From the NCBI RefSeq assembly GCF_000265425.1, contig NC_018014.1:1426001-1490000 (forward strand): a DNA stretch of 64,000 nt. Reading direction: 5' to 3'. This document shows, one piece after another, positions 9,183 through 17,449 of the stretch. This DNA is from Terriglobus roseus DSM 18391 (GTDB lineage: Bacteria > Acidobacteriota > Terriglobia > Terriglobales > Acidobacteriaceae). The notes beneath the pieces are model-generated. The model ran no database searches. It was not told where the DNA came from and was given only the letters and a program-made list of their open reading frames with translations. Numbering within the stretch: the stretch's first letter is position 1; the number at the start of each line of letters is the position of its first letter. The position numbers and the translations under genes are program-made.

Positions 9183-9461
9183 TTAAGGTAGACCTTCTTC
9201 TTCGGGGGTCTTGTGACGACTCCAGACTGCATCCTGATTCTCTTCTCGCAATGGCCGATTCATCGTGCGATGCCAGATCAGATGCGAGTTCATCTCGAGA
9301 TAGTTCCATATTTCGACGCAAATGAAGAACGAGATGATCAGCACGGGAAGCCCGAGAAAGAGTGCCATCACAAAGACCTGCAGGCGAGTGCGGCGTCGCA
9401 GGCACGCGCGCAACTGTTGCCGCGTCTGCATGCGGCGTTTCAAGGCAGCGTGAGACCGCAT
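9183..9461 (-). CDS. Small hypothetical membrane protein
   Basis: The 92-residue product has a very basic N-terminus (KRRMQTRQQLRACLRRRTR). One long hydrophobic helix at about 30-52 (FVMALFLGLPVLIISFFICVEIW) is followed by a polar C-terminal tail. The ATG at 9461 lies inside the end of the response-regulator gene (22-bp overlap), which suggests translational coupling to the two-component operon. I do not recognise a family. An overlapping reading frame (9103-9471) lacks a membrane helix and looks like a shadow. Confidence 0.5.
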   Translation of the reverse strand: MRSHAALKRRMQTRQQLRACLRRRTRLQVFVMALFLGLPVLIISFFICVEIWNYLEMNSHLIWHRTMNRPLREENQDAVWSRHKTPEEEGLP

Positions 9462-10111
9462 TCAAAGACATAACGCACCAACTGCGAACGCGTTCGGACG
9501 GAGGTCTTTTCGAAAAGCTTTTGCAGCAACGCTTTCACGCTGCTCTCTGAGATGGTGAGCTTGTCGGCAATCTCCTTATTGCTGAGACCTTCTGTGATCC
9601 AGCGCAAGACCATCAGTTCACGTGCTGTAAATGCAGCTTCGCCCGGCGCGGAGGCGGACGGAGCGGAAGACTCTTCCAGCAGGAGTCGGTTGGCACCGCT
9701 CGAAATCCAGCGTCTGCCCTCGAGCGTTCTTTCGATGGCGAGAAAGAGATCGGACGTCGGTTCTGACTTTAAAAAGATGCTGGCCGCGTAAGTCTGCACA
9801 GCTTCGCGTAACTCCGCCTTGCCAGTGCCTGCGGTCAACAAAATGACGGCGGCTGACGCATTCGTTTGGCGTATTGCGCGAAGGACCGCGAGGCCATTCT
9901 TCGCAGGGTCCGAAGAGCTTAACTGGAAATCAACCAATCCCAGATCGAAGTCCCCACCGCCAGTGCAGTACGCTGTGGCCTCCTCCAGGGTGGATGCCTC
10001 GGCAACAACGCGGAAGGGAGCCTCAGCTTCCAACACGCGCCGTAGACTCTCGCGAAAGAGCGTGTGATCATCCACGAGCAGGATGCGGATGGGTGTTTGC
10101 AGATCGCTCAT
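9440..10111 (-). CDS. LuxR/NarL-type response regulator
   Basis: This 223-residue regulator has a receiver domain at about 7-125: LLVDDHTLFRESL with the acidic pair, GLVDFQ with the phosphoacceptor Asp, ILLTAG with the Thr, and FLKSE with the Lys. A LuxR-type helix-turn-helix at about 155-215 reads FTARELMVLRWITEGLSNKEIADKLTISESSVKALLQKLF. All residues needed for phosphorylation are present. Its start overlaps the histidine-kinase stop by 4 bp (ATGA), so the two form a cognate pair. It is divergent from the czc-like efflux operon, making metal stress a plausible but unproven signal. The directly repeated ATCGAAAGAT sequences at 11545-11576 are possible binding sites. Confidence 0.9.
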   Translation of the reverse strand: MSDLQTPIRILLVDDHTLFRESLRRVLEAEAPFRVVAEASTLEEATAYCTGGGDFDLGLVDFQLSSSDPAKNGLAVLRAIRQTNASAAVILLTAGTGKAELREAVQTYAASIFLKSEPTSDLFLAIERTLEGRRWISSGANRLLLEESSAPSASAPGEAAFTARELMVLRWITEGLSNKEIADKLTISESSVKALLQKLFEKTSVRTRSQLVRYVFECGLTLP

Positions 10112-11568
10112 AGTGAGGCCACCTGCAAGGCGATCACGAAGGACGCGCCCGGATTCAAAGGCTCATAAGAGATATCCGCCTGGAAGCTGTTGAGGATTGC
10201 GCGCGAAAGATAGAGCCCGAAACTGACGGTTGTCGGTGCCGCCCAGAAAGGGCGAAAGAGTGATTCTGGAGTAGCGACGCCGGGCCCGTTATCGCTGATG
10301 CGGATCGACACAGTTTTCGCATTGCGTATAAAGTCAACGCGAACCTTGGCGTCAGCCGTTGATGCGAGAGCGCTCTGCGCATTGCGAAGTATGTTCAGAA
10401 AAACCTGCATCAATCCCTGCTGATCCGCCCATGCGCTTGGGAGATCCGCCGGCACATTCCATTCCAGAGCGATGTCACTTTCGCGCAGCATGGCTTGTGA
10501 GACGATGCGCAGCTCTTCGAAGCAGTGTTGTAATGGAAGAATTGTTGCGGTGCGCTTCACTTGTGACGTCTCGACAGAGGCCATGCGTTCCAACGTTGAG
10601 GTTAGTTGCTGCAGTGCGATGAAGTCAGGTGTGTCCCCGAGTGCGGGCGTGGTGGTGAGCAGGTTGCGTTGGACGAGTTGGATCGCGCTGCTCACGTTGC
10701 GGATCTCATGCGCGACCGCACCCACAGCAAGACGCGAACTGTTCAGCAGTTGTTCCAGTGCCGACTCTTCGCGGTCGCGAAGATCATCCGATGCGTCGAC
10801 GATCATGGCGGCCGTGCGTGGTCCGTGCGTCGTGGTGTATGTGGAGAACCACACCTCTGCCAGGAAGGGCGCGCCATCGCGCCGGAATCCCTGTGTCTGC
10901 ATCATGGTCTTCACGGGCCGCTCGGGGTGAGACCGGTGCGGCACGCGCCCGAGCGCCGGCAACAGCGTCGTCACTCCGATCCCGAGTAACGATTCGTCTC
11001 CACACGCACCCTCCTGAAACATCTGGCGGGCCGCTTGATTTGCCTGGATGATGAGACCGGTGCCATCAAGCGTGAGGATGGCGAGCGCAGAACTGCCAAT
11101 GAGCAGACTCAACTGTTCCTCAGCCTCGCGGCGAGCCTGGTTTTCTTCCTGAAGTAGTTTGATGTTCCGTCGCTCGGACTGTCGTTTCGAAAGCGCTTCG
11201 CGTATGTAAAGACCTTCCGAGGCGAACGCGATGAAGGAGAGCAGGTCACGCGGGATGCCTGCGGACGCGCTCCAAGCGAATGCGTCGGAGTACTCGGCAA
11301 TGCCTGTGCAAAGTAGGGCGGCTGATAGTACCTGCCAACGCGAGGCAACGGAACCGATCATGCCCATGGGGAGCAGGTATAGAAGGCTTAGTGGCACGTC
11401 GTGCGGCAATAGCCGATCAAACACGGAAATCGCCGCAGCGAGTATTGCTGCCGCGAGCGCGACGGTTGCAGGTCGTTCTCTCCAATGAGTCATTCGCACC
11501 ACTTCTATATCATCCTGCTTGAGCGAGCGATTACACAGACCACTATCGAAAGATAGACGCTTAGACAT
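10108..11568 (-). CDS. Membrane PAS-domain sensor histidine kinase
   Basis: The 486-residue kinase has an N-terminal membrane region of about four helices (about 30-120) and a short coiled coil. A PAS-like domain (about 150-265; LIGSSALAILTLDGTGLIIQAN) precedes the dimerisation/phosphoacceptor helix GAVAHEIRN and an HATPase domain with N-box NILRNAQSAL and G1 box ISDNGPGV. The usual GTGLGL G2 box is replaced by TTVSFGLYLSR, so ATP-lid function may differ. Pairing with a LuxR-type regulator recalls FixL/FixJ. An internal ATG at 11493 is an alternative start. It is divergent from the efflux operon, 57 bp from czcB. Confidence 0.85.
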   Translation of the reverse strand: MSKRLSFDSGLCNRSLKQDDIEVVRMTHWRERPATVALAAAILAAAISVFDRLLPHDVPLSLLYLLPMGMIGSVASRWQVLSAALLCTGIAEYSDAFAWSASAGIPRDLLSFIAFASEGLYIREALSKRQSERRNIKLLQEENQARREAEEQLSLLIGSSALAILTLDGTGLIIQANQAARQMFQEGACGDESLLGIGVTTLLPALGRVPHRSHPERPVKTMMQTQGFRRDGAPFLAEVWFSTYTTTHGPRTAAMIVDASDDLRDREESALEQLLNSSRLAVGAVAHEIRNVSSAIQLVQRNLLTTTPALGDTPDFIALQQLTSTLERMASVETSQVKRTATILPLQHCFEELRIVSQAMLRESDIALEWNVPADLPSAWADQQGLMQVFLNILRNAQSALASTADAKVRVDFIRNAKTVSIRISDNGPGVATPESLFRPFWAAPTTVSFGLYLSRAILNSFQADISYEPLNPGASFVIALQVASL

Positions 11569-11576
11569 CGAAAGAT
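11545..11576. promoter_or_regulatory. Direct repeat ATCGAAAGAT x2 in the kinase/efflux divergent promoter region
   Basis: The 10-mer ATCGAAAGAT occurs at 11545-11554 and 11567-11576, 22 bp apart start to start (two helical turns). It lies between the divergent histidine-kinase and czcB-like genes, and the second copy overlaps the upstream kinase start codon. Phased direct repeats are typical of response-regulator sites. No experimental link exists. Confidence 0.4.
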
Positions 11577-11625
11577 CGAGCCCTCAACCGCTTCTTCCAG
11601 AGCCTGTCTCAATAGACTCGCAACT

Positions 11626-12822
11626 ATGGAAATCCTCCGTATCGAGAGCGCTGCGCGAGCGAAGCCGGTTCTCTCCGTCCGTAGCGGGCATCTGTTGCTG
11701 TGGAGCTTAGTTGCACTCGCATGCCTGCAGGGCTGCCGCCGCGATGAAACAAAACGAGAAGCCGCGGAAGCTCCCCCGAGCACACCGCAGGTGGTGGAAG
11801 CCGGAACGTCGAACACCGTCCACGTGGACCAAGCGAAACTCTTTCCAATGGTGGCAGCCGATCAGCGCTCTGTCTTTGACACGCTGAACGTGACAGGAGC
11901 GGTGCAGCCAGACGTCTCGCGTGAAGTGCCTGTGCTGTCCATTGCGAATGGAAGGGTCACGGCGTTGCATGTCGGGCTGGGTGACACCGTGCGCAAGGGG
12001 CAATTGGTGATGGAGGTACAGTCGCCGGATGTGGCGCAGGCCTTCATGAGTTACCGGACGGCGCTCGCTAACGAGCAACTTGCAAAGACTACGCTGACGC
12101 GCGATCAACTGCTCTTCGACAAGGGGGCGATCGCGAGGAGCCAACTGGATGTCGCAGACAATGCAGAGACGGATGCGCGCGCTGCTTTGCGTGCGGCTGA
12201 GCAGGAGTTGCGCATCCTTGGTGTGGACAAAGATCATCCAAGCGATTCCGTTCGTGTCTACGCGCCGATCTCCGGCATTGTAGTCGCGCAGAACACAACT
12301 GCTGCCGGTGCTGCAGGTATCAACTTCGCTGGAGCCGCTGGCTCATTCACAATCGCGGACCTCTCGCATGTGTGGGTTGTCTGCGATGTCTATGAGAACG
12401 ATCTAGCCAGCGTGCACCTGGGTGAGAGTGCAGAGATCCGTCTAAGCGCCTTCCCGGATAAAGTGCGCATCGGTACGATCTCCGACATCGGATCGATTCT
12501 CGATCCGTCGATCCGCACAGCGAAGGTGCGTATCCAGGTACAGAATCCGGACAACCTGCTGCGCATCGGTATGTTTGCGACGGCAACGTTCCGCGGTGTC
12601 AAGGCGCACAACGCTGTGACGGTGCCTGGCACCGCGATCCTCCACCTCCACGATCACGACTTTGTCTACATGTCCACCGCGACGGCTGGAAGCTATCGTC
12701 GCGTGCCGGTGCAAGAAGGACATACGTTGCCGGGTGGCGCGGTGGAGATCCCGTCCGGTCTTAGCGCGGGGCAACAGGTCGTAGCGAATGCACTTGAGCT
12801 GCAGAACACGGCAGGTCAGTAG
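11626..12822 (+). CDS. RND efflux periplasmic adaptor (CzcB-like membrane fusion protein)
   Basis: This 398-residue adaptor begins with a signal sequence and a probable lipobox, LACLQGC (Cys at about residue 37), suggesting a lipoprotein in the inner membrane. A barrel-sandwich hybrid (GRVTALHVGLGDTVRKGQLVMEVQSPDV), an alpha-hairpin, the second lipoyl half (VYAPISGIVVAQN) and a beta-barrel/membrane-proximal domain follow. A HLHDHD cluster near the C-terminus may contact metal. It bridges the inner-membrane pump encoded next (1-bp overlap) and the outer-membrane channel. The HME-type pump downstream indicates heavy-metal export. The specific metal cannot be read from the sequence. Confidence 0.9.
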   Translation: MEILRIESAARAKPVLSVRSGHLLLWSLVALACLQGCRRDETKREAAEAPPSTPQVVEAGTSNTVHVDQAKLFPMVAADQRSVFDTLNVTGAVQPDVSREVPVLSIANGRVTALHVGLGDTVRKGQLVMEVQSPDVAQAFMSYRTALANEQLAKTTLTRDQLLFDKGAIARSQLDVADNAETDARAALRAAEQELRILGVDKDHPSDSVRVYAPISGIVVAQNTTAAGAAGINFAGAAGSFTIADLSHVWVVCDVYENDLASVHLGESAEIRLSAFPDKVRIGTISDIGSILDPSIRTAKVRIQVQNPDNLLRIGMFATATFRGVKAHNAVTVPGTAILHLHDHDFVYMSTATAGSYRRVPVQEGHTLPGGAVEIPSGLSAGQQVVANALELQNTAGQ

Positions 12823-15800
12823 TGATCCGGAAACTTGTGGACTTCGCACTGGACAACCGATTCCTTGTGATCGTGATGGCTATTCTGCTCTTTGGCTGGG
12901 GTGCGATCTCATTCCATAACCTGCCCGTGGAAGCATACCCCGACGTTGCAAACAACTACGTCACGGTCATCACGCAGTGGCCAGGTCGCGCCGCGGAGGA
13001 GGTGGAGCAGCAGGTCACGGTGCCGCTTGAGATTGGCTTTGCCGGTATTCCGCACATGACGCATCTACGGTCTACATCGCTCGCCGGTTTGTCGAGCGTG
13101 ACCATGATCTTCGACGATGACAGCATCAACGACTGGAATCGTGAGAAGGTCGTAGAACGTATGACGCAGGTGACGCTGCCGAACAATCTGCAGCCGCAGA
13201 TCGGCACGGACTGGAGTCCCGTCGGTCAGATCTACTGGTACACGTTGCAGAGCAACAACCCGCTGTACGACACCATGGCGCTCAAGAGCCTGGAGGACTG
13301 GACACTCGAGAAGAACCTGCGCACAGTACCCGGCGTCGTGGATGTCTCAAGCTTCGGGGGCCCCACTCGCGAATACCAGGTGACACTCGACCCGGCGAAA
13401 CTGGTCTCGTATGGACTCAACATTGCGCAGGTGAAACAGGCGCTGGCGTCGAACAATACCAACGCCGGCGGCAGCTTCATCGAGCAGGGCGCACAGCAGA
13501 TCAATGTCCGTGAGATTGGTCTGTTCGCCAGTACAGAGGACATCGCGAATACGCCGTTAAAGGCACAGAACGGCACGGCGTTGCGGGTGCGCGACATTGC
13601 GACGGTGGTGCAGGGACCGAAGATCCGACTGGGACAGATCGGTCGAACGATCCGATCCGCAGATGGGAAACTGATCGACGATCCAGATGCGGTGGAAGGC
13701 ATTGCGCTACTGCAGAAGGGGGCGAACTCCGACGAGACGTTGGAAGCGATCCATCAGAAGGTCGATGAACTCAACGACCGTGTGCTGCCGAAAGGCGTCA
13801 AGATCGTGCCGTTTCTGGATCGCAGTAACCTACTGCACCTGACGACGCATACGGTTCTGCACAACCTCACCGAGGGCATCGTCCTCGTCGTCATCATCCT
13901 CTTCCTCTTCCTCGGCAATCTGCGTGGCGCGTTCATCGTCGCCATCACCATTCCGTTCGCGTTGCTCTTCGCATCCATATGCCTGGACCTCAAGCACATC
14001 CCTGCGAACCTGCTGTCGCTGGGCGCGCTCGACTTTGGCATGGTCGTCGATGGTGCTGTCGTGATGGTGGAGAACATCGTTCGTCACCTGAGCCATAACC
14101 GTCGCGAAGATCTCACTGTGAACGAGCAGATTCGGATGGCTGCGCATGAGGTGCAGCGGCCTGTGTTCTATGCCATCGGCATCATCATCACGGCCTACCT
14201 GCCAATTTTCACGTTGCAGTCTGTTGAGGGCCGGCTCTTCAAGCCGATGAGCTGGACCGTTGCATTTGCGCTGCTGGGCGCACTCATCTTCTCGATGCTG
14301 CTGGCGCCGGTACTTGCGAGCTTCTTATTCAAGAAGGGGACAACAGAGTGGGAGAACCCATTGCTCCGCTGGTTGACCGGGCGATATCGCGTTGCCGCAC
14401 AGTGGGCAATCGAGCATCGGTACGTCACCGTTGGAGTTGCAGGCGCAGCGCTTGCAACATCGATCATCCTGATCGCGACGGGCGTGGTTGGCTCTGAATT
14501 CCTGCCTCACCTGGATGAGGGCGCAATCTGGGCGCGCGGGACACTCGCGCCTTCCACAGGTCCAACGGAAAGCCTTGCCGTTGCGAACCGTGCCCGCATC
14601 ATTCTTTCTTCTTTTCCCGAGGTGAAACAGGTGATCAGTCAGATCGGTCGGCCCGATGACGGCACCGATACGACCGGCTTCTTCAACACGGAGTACTACG
14701 TCGACCTGAAGCCGAAAGACGAGTGGCGCGGCGTCTTCCGCGAGAACAAGGACGAGCTGATCGACGCGATGAATCGACAGTTAGCAGAACTCCCAGGTGT
14801 CATCTGGAACTTTTCACAGCCCATCTCAGACAACGTCGAGGAGGCTGTCAGTGGTGTCAAAGGAGAGCTTGCGGTGAAGCTCTATGGTACGGACCTTAAG
14901 ACACTGGAGTCCAAGGCTGACGAGATTGTCCGCGTGATGAGCACCATCCGAGGCATTCAGGACCTTGGACTCTTCCGCGTCATCGGTCAGCCAAACCTCA
15001 ACTTCGTCGTGGACCGTGATGCTGCTGCACGCTTTGGCATCAACGTTGCCGACGTGCAGGATGCCATCGAGACTGCGGTCGGTGGCAACTCAGCGACGCA
15101 ATTTCTCGATGGTGAGGCTCGCTACGATGTCATGACTCGTTACGCCGGGCCGTATCGGTCAACGCCGGAAGCCATCAACGATATCCGCATCGTCGCCCCG
15201 TCGGGAGAGCGGGTTTCACTGGCGCAGGTGACCAGGCTGCAAACGACGGACGGTGCGGAGGAAATCTATCGAGAGAATGGCCTGCGGTATGTCGCCATCA
15301 AGTATTCCGTGCGCGACCGAGATCTTGGTTCCACCGTCGAAGAGGCCATTGCGAAGGTTTCAAAGCAGGTGACTCTACCTGCGGGTTACAAGATTGACTG
15401 GGCGGGCGAGTACGAGAGCCAGAAGCGATCCTCACGCCGCTTGTTGATCGTGCTGCCAATCACCATCTTGTTGATCTTCATCATCCTGTACACGATGTTC
15501 GGTTCGGCCAAGTGGGCAAGCCTGATCCTGGCGAACGTTGCTATGGCTCCCATTGGCGGTCTGCTCGCATTGCTTGCTACCGGCACGCACTTCTCGGTGT
15601 CATCCGGTGTCGGTTTTCTTGCACTCTTCGGCGTGTCAGTGCAGACCGGCATCATCATGCTCGAGTACATGAATCAACTGCGCGCAAACGGTGATAGTCC
15701 GGAGAAGGCTGCTATTGAAGGCGCTGTGCTGAGGCTGCGCCCCATCCTGATGACCATGCTCGTTGCAACGCTGGGGCTACTGCCCGCGGCTCTGTCGCAC

Positions 15801-15959
15801 GGCATCGGTTCAGACTCGCAGCGCCCCTTTGCCATCGTGATCGTGGGGGGCCTTGTGGGCGCTCTCATCATCAATGTTTTCCTTCTGCCCACCCTCTACG
15901 TCTGGCTCTCGACGAACGCTGATGTGCTGCCGGGCCAGGATGAGGAGTTTGCATCATGA
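12822..15959 (+). CDS. Heavy-metal efflux RND permease (CzcA family)
   Basis: This 1045-residue inner-membrane proton/metal antiporter starts with GTG at 12822, sharing one base with the czcB-like stop. It has the twelve-helix RND layout with two large periplasmic loops. The HME-type signature DFGMVVDGAVVMVEN in TM4 carries the Asp residues used for proton coupling. The N-terminus (PVEAYPDVANNYVTVITQWPGRAAEEVEQQVTVPLE) is typical of CzcA/CnrA/NccA rather than the multidrug HAE class. It forms a tripartite pump with the adaptor and TolC-like protein on either side, all in one translationally coupled operon. Metal specificity (Co, Zn, Cd or Ni) is not assignable here. Confidence 0.92.
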   Translation: MIRKLVDFALDNRFLVIVMAILLFGWGAISFHNLPVEAYPDVANNYVTVITQWPGRAAEEVEQQVTVPLEIGFAGIPHMTHLRSTSLAGLSSVTMIFDDDSINDWNREKVVERMTQVTLPNNLQPQIGTDWSPVGQIYWYTLQSNNPLYDTMALKSLEDWTLEKNLRTVPGVVDVSSFGGPTREYQVTLDPAKLVSYGLNIAQVKQALASNNTNAGGSFIEQGAQQINVREIGLFASTEDIANTPLKAQNGTALRVRDIATVVQGPKIRLGQIGRTIRSADGKLIDDPDAVEGIALLQKGANSDETLEAIHQKVDELNDRVLPKGVKIVPFLDRSNLLHLTTHTVLHNLTEGIVLVVIILFLFLGNLRGAFIVAITIPFALLFASICLDLKHIPANLLSLGALDFGMVVDGAVVMVENIVRHLSHNRREDLTVNEQIRMAAHEVQRPVFYAIGIIITAYLPIFTLQSVEGRLFKPMSWTVAFALLGALIFSMLLAPVLASFLFKKGTTEWENPLLRWLTGRYRVAAQWAIEHRYVTVGVAGAALATSIILIATGVVGSEFLPHLDEGAIWARGTLAPSTGPTESLAVANRARIILSSFPEVKQVISQIGRPDDGTDTTGFFNTEYYVDLKPKDEWRGVFRENKDELIDAMNRQLAELPGVIWNFSQPISDNVEEAVSGVKGELAVKLYGTDLKTLESKADEIVRVMSTIRGIQDLGLFRVIGQPNLNFVVDRDAAARFGINVADVQDAIETAVGGNSATQFLDGEARYDVMTRYAGPYRSTPEAINDIRIVAPSGERVSLAQVTRLQTTDGAEEIYRENGLRYVAIKYSVRDRDLGSTVEEAIAKVSKQVTLPAGYKIDWAGEYESQKRSSRRLLIVLPITILLIFIILYTMFGSAKWASLILANVAMAPIGGLLALLATGTHFSVSSGVGFLALFGVSVQTGIIMLEYMNQLRANGDSPEKAAIEGAVLRLRPILMTMLVATLGLLPAALSHGIGSDSQRPFAIVIVGGLVGALIINVFLLPTLYVWLSTNADVLPGQDEEFAS

Positions 15960-17410
15960 TCGCTCTTGCTTTGCGTCGAACATTCTCTTTGCTTGTCTTC
16001 TCTTTTGCGATGCCTGTCTGCTTCGCGCAGGGTTCCGGCGCTGGCGGTGGGGCTGCCGGTGCAGGATCTGCAAGCAACGGTGCCACGGGCGCTGCAGCAC
16101 ATGCGGCTGCCGAAAGCGGCGCGCCATCAGCCACCAGCGGAGGCACACAGAGCAGCGCCACACAGCCTGGATCTGGACCATCGACTTATGCCGCCGCAGC
16201 TTCTGCCGGTAGCGATCCGCGCGTTCCTCCCCACGCAAAGCCTGGCGCAATGACGTTGCAACAGGTGCTGGACCGTGCACGGCAACGCAACCCAACACTG
16301 CAGGCCGCACAGCAGAATCTCCATGCCGTCCGTGCACAGGAATTGCAAGCCGGTGTGCGTGCCAACCCTTATGTCGGCTTCGCGGGTTCCAACGTCACAC
16401 TGCCGTCGGACGCATCGAATCCCTACGCATACTCTCTGCAGGTGTCGCGGCTTTTTGAACGTGGGAACAAACGCGAGTACCGTCTGGATAACGCTCGCGC
16501 CACGACTTCGCAGACGGAAGCGCAGTTGCAGGACACCATTCGGCAGACTGAGTTGAATGTCCGGCAGGCGTTCACGTCTATGCTCATCGCGAAGGAGGCA
16601 TTGCAACTCACCCGCGCGCAGCTTGTTGATTTCCGTCATGAAGTGGAGATCGGACGTGACCGCTTTCAGGCAGGTGACCTTGGCAAGCTGGACTTCGAGC
16701 GCCTCGATCTGCAACTGGGCGCTTCGGAAGCTGATGAGCAGAACGCCGAGATCGCGGTGGAGCAGGCATCCGATCACCTGCAGATGCTGATGGGGATCGC
16801 TGTCTCTTCCCCAGACTTTGACGTGACCGGTCCTATCGTCCCGCCACCCGTCACGCAGACACGGGAAGAGGTGCTAGCAACAGCGTTGCAGCGCCGGCCC
16901 GATCTTCGAGCGGCTTCCTTTTCGATCGCCGCGGCCGATGCGGCCGCGAAGCTCGCGATAGCTCAGGGCACTGCGGATCCGACGCTCGAAGTGGAGTACG
17001 ACAAGACTGGCACGGATAACTCGGCAGGATTTAACGTCAATATCCCGCTCCGCATCTTCGATCGCAACCAGGGCAACAAGGAGACAGCACGGCTTCAAGC
17101 GCAGGCTGCAGTGTTGACCGAGCAGGCGACGCGCAACCAGGTAGCTTCCGACGTGAATCAGGCATGGAGTGCCTACATTCATGCACGCGTGCTCTCTAAC
17201 CGCTTTGGAGATCACTATCTGGATGAATCCGCTGATGTGCTCTCGATCGCGCGTTACGCATTCGACCACGGTGGACTTGCGCTCATAGACTACCTTGATG
17301 CACTGCGTGGTGCGCGAGCAGCGACCAGCGACGCGCTCAATGCGTACTCGCAGACATGGATGGCGATTCATACTCTGAGCGCAGCTGCTGGTGCAGATCT
17401 AGTGCCGTGA
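15956..17410 (+). CDS. TolC-family outer-membrane efflux protein (CzcC-like)
   Basis: This 484-residue outer-membrane channel overlaps the permease stop by 4 bp (ATGA). A signal peptide (about 1-23, PVCFAQ) is followed by an unusual Gly/Ala/Ser-rich, low-complexity stretch at about residues 24-90. The repeated TolC-type coiled-coil domains follow (MTLQQVLDRARQRNPTLQAAQQNL; RPDLRAASFSIAAADAAAKLAIAQG). It forms the exit duct for the Czc-like pump. The low-complexity linker is longer than in most CzcC proteins and may act as a flexible surface or periplasmic tether. Function as efflux channel is firm; the role of the linker is unknown. Confidence 0.9.
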   Translation: MIALALRRTFSLLVFSFAMPVCFAQGSGAGGGAAGAGSASNGATGAAAHAAAESGAPSATSGGTQSSATQPGSGPSTYAAAASAGSDPRVPPHAKPGAMTLQQVLDRARQRNPTLQAAQQNLHAVRAQELQAGVRANPYVGFAGSNVTLPSDASNPYAYSLQVSRLFERGNKREYRLDNARATTSQTEAQLQDTIRQTELNVRQAFTSMLIAKEALQLTRAQLVDFRHEVEIGRDRFQAGDLGKLDFERLDLQLGASEADEQNAEIAVEQASDHLQMLMGIAVSSPDFDVTGPIVPPPVTQTREEVLATALQRRPDLRAASFSIAAADAAAKLAIAQGTADPTLEVEYDKTGTDNSAGFNVNIPLRIFDRNQGNKETARLQAQAAVLTEQATRNQVASDVNQAWSAYIHARVLSNRFGDHYLDESADVLSIARYAFDHGGLALIDYLDALRGARAATSDALNAYSQTWMAIHTLSAAAGADLVP

Positions 17411-17449
17411 TGTTGAACACTGTCCTCCAGCCTTGTGGCCGTACGCGCC

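Noticed and set aside
9103..9471. 122-codon frame overlapping the small membrane protein
   Set aside because: It lacks a membrane helix and homology-like features; the 9183-9461 frame has a clear helix and a basic start.
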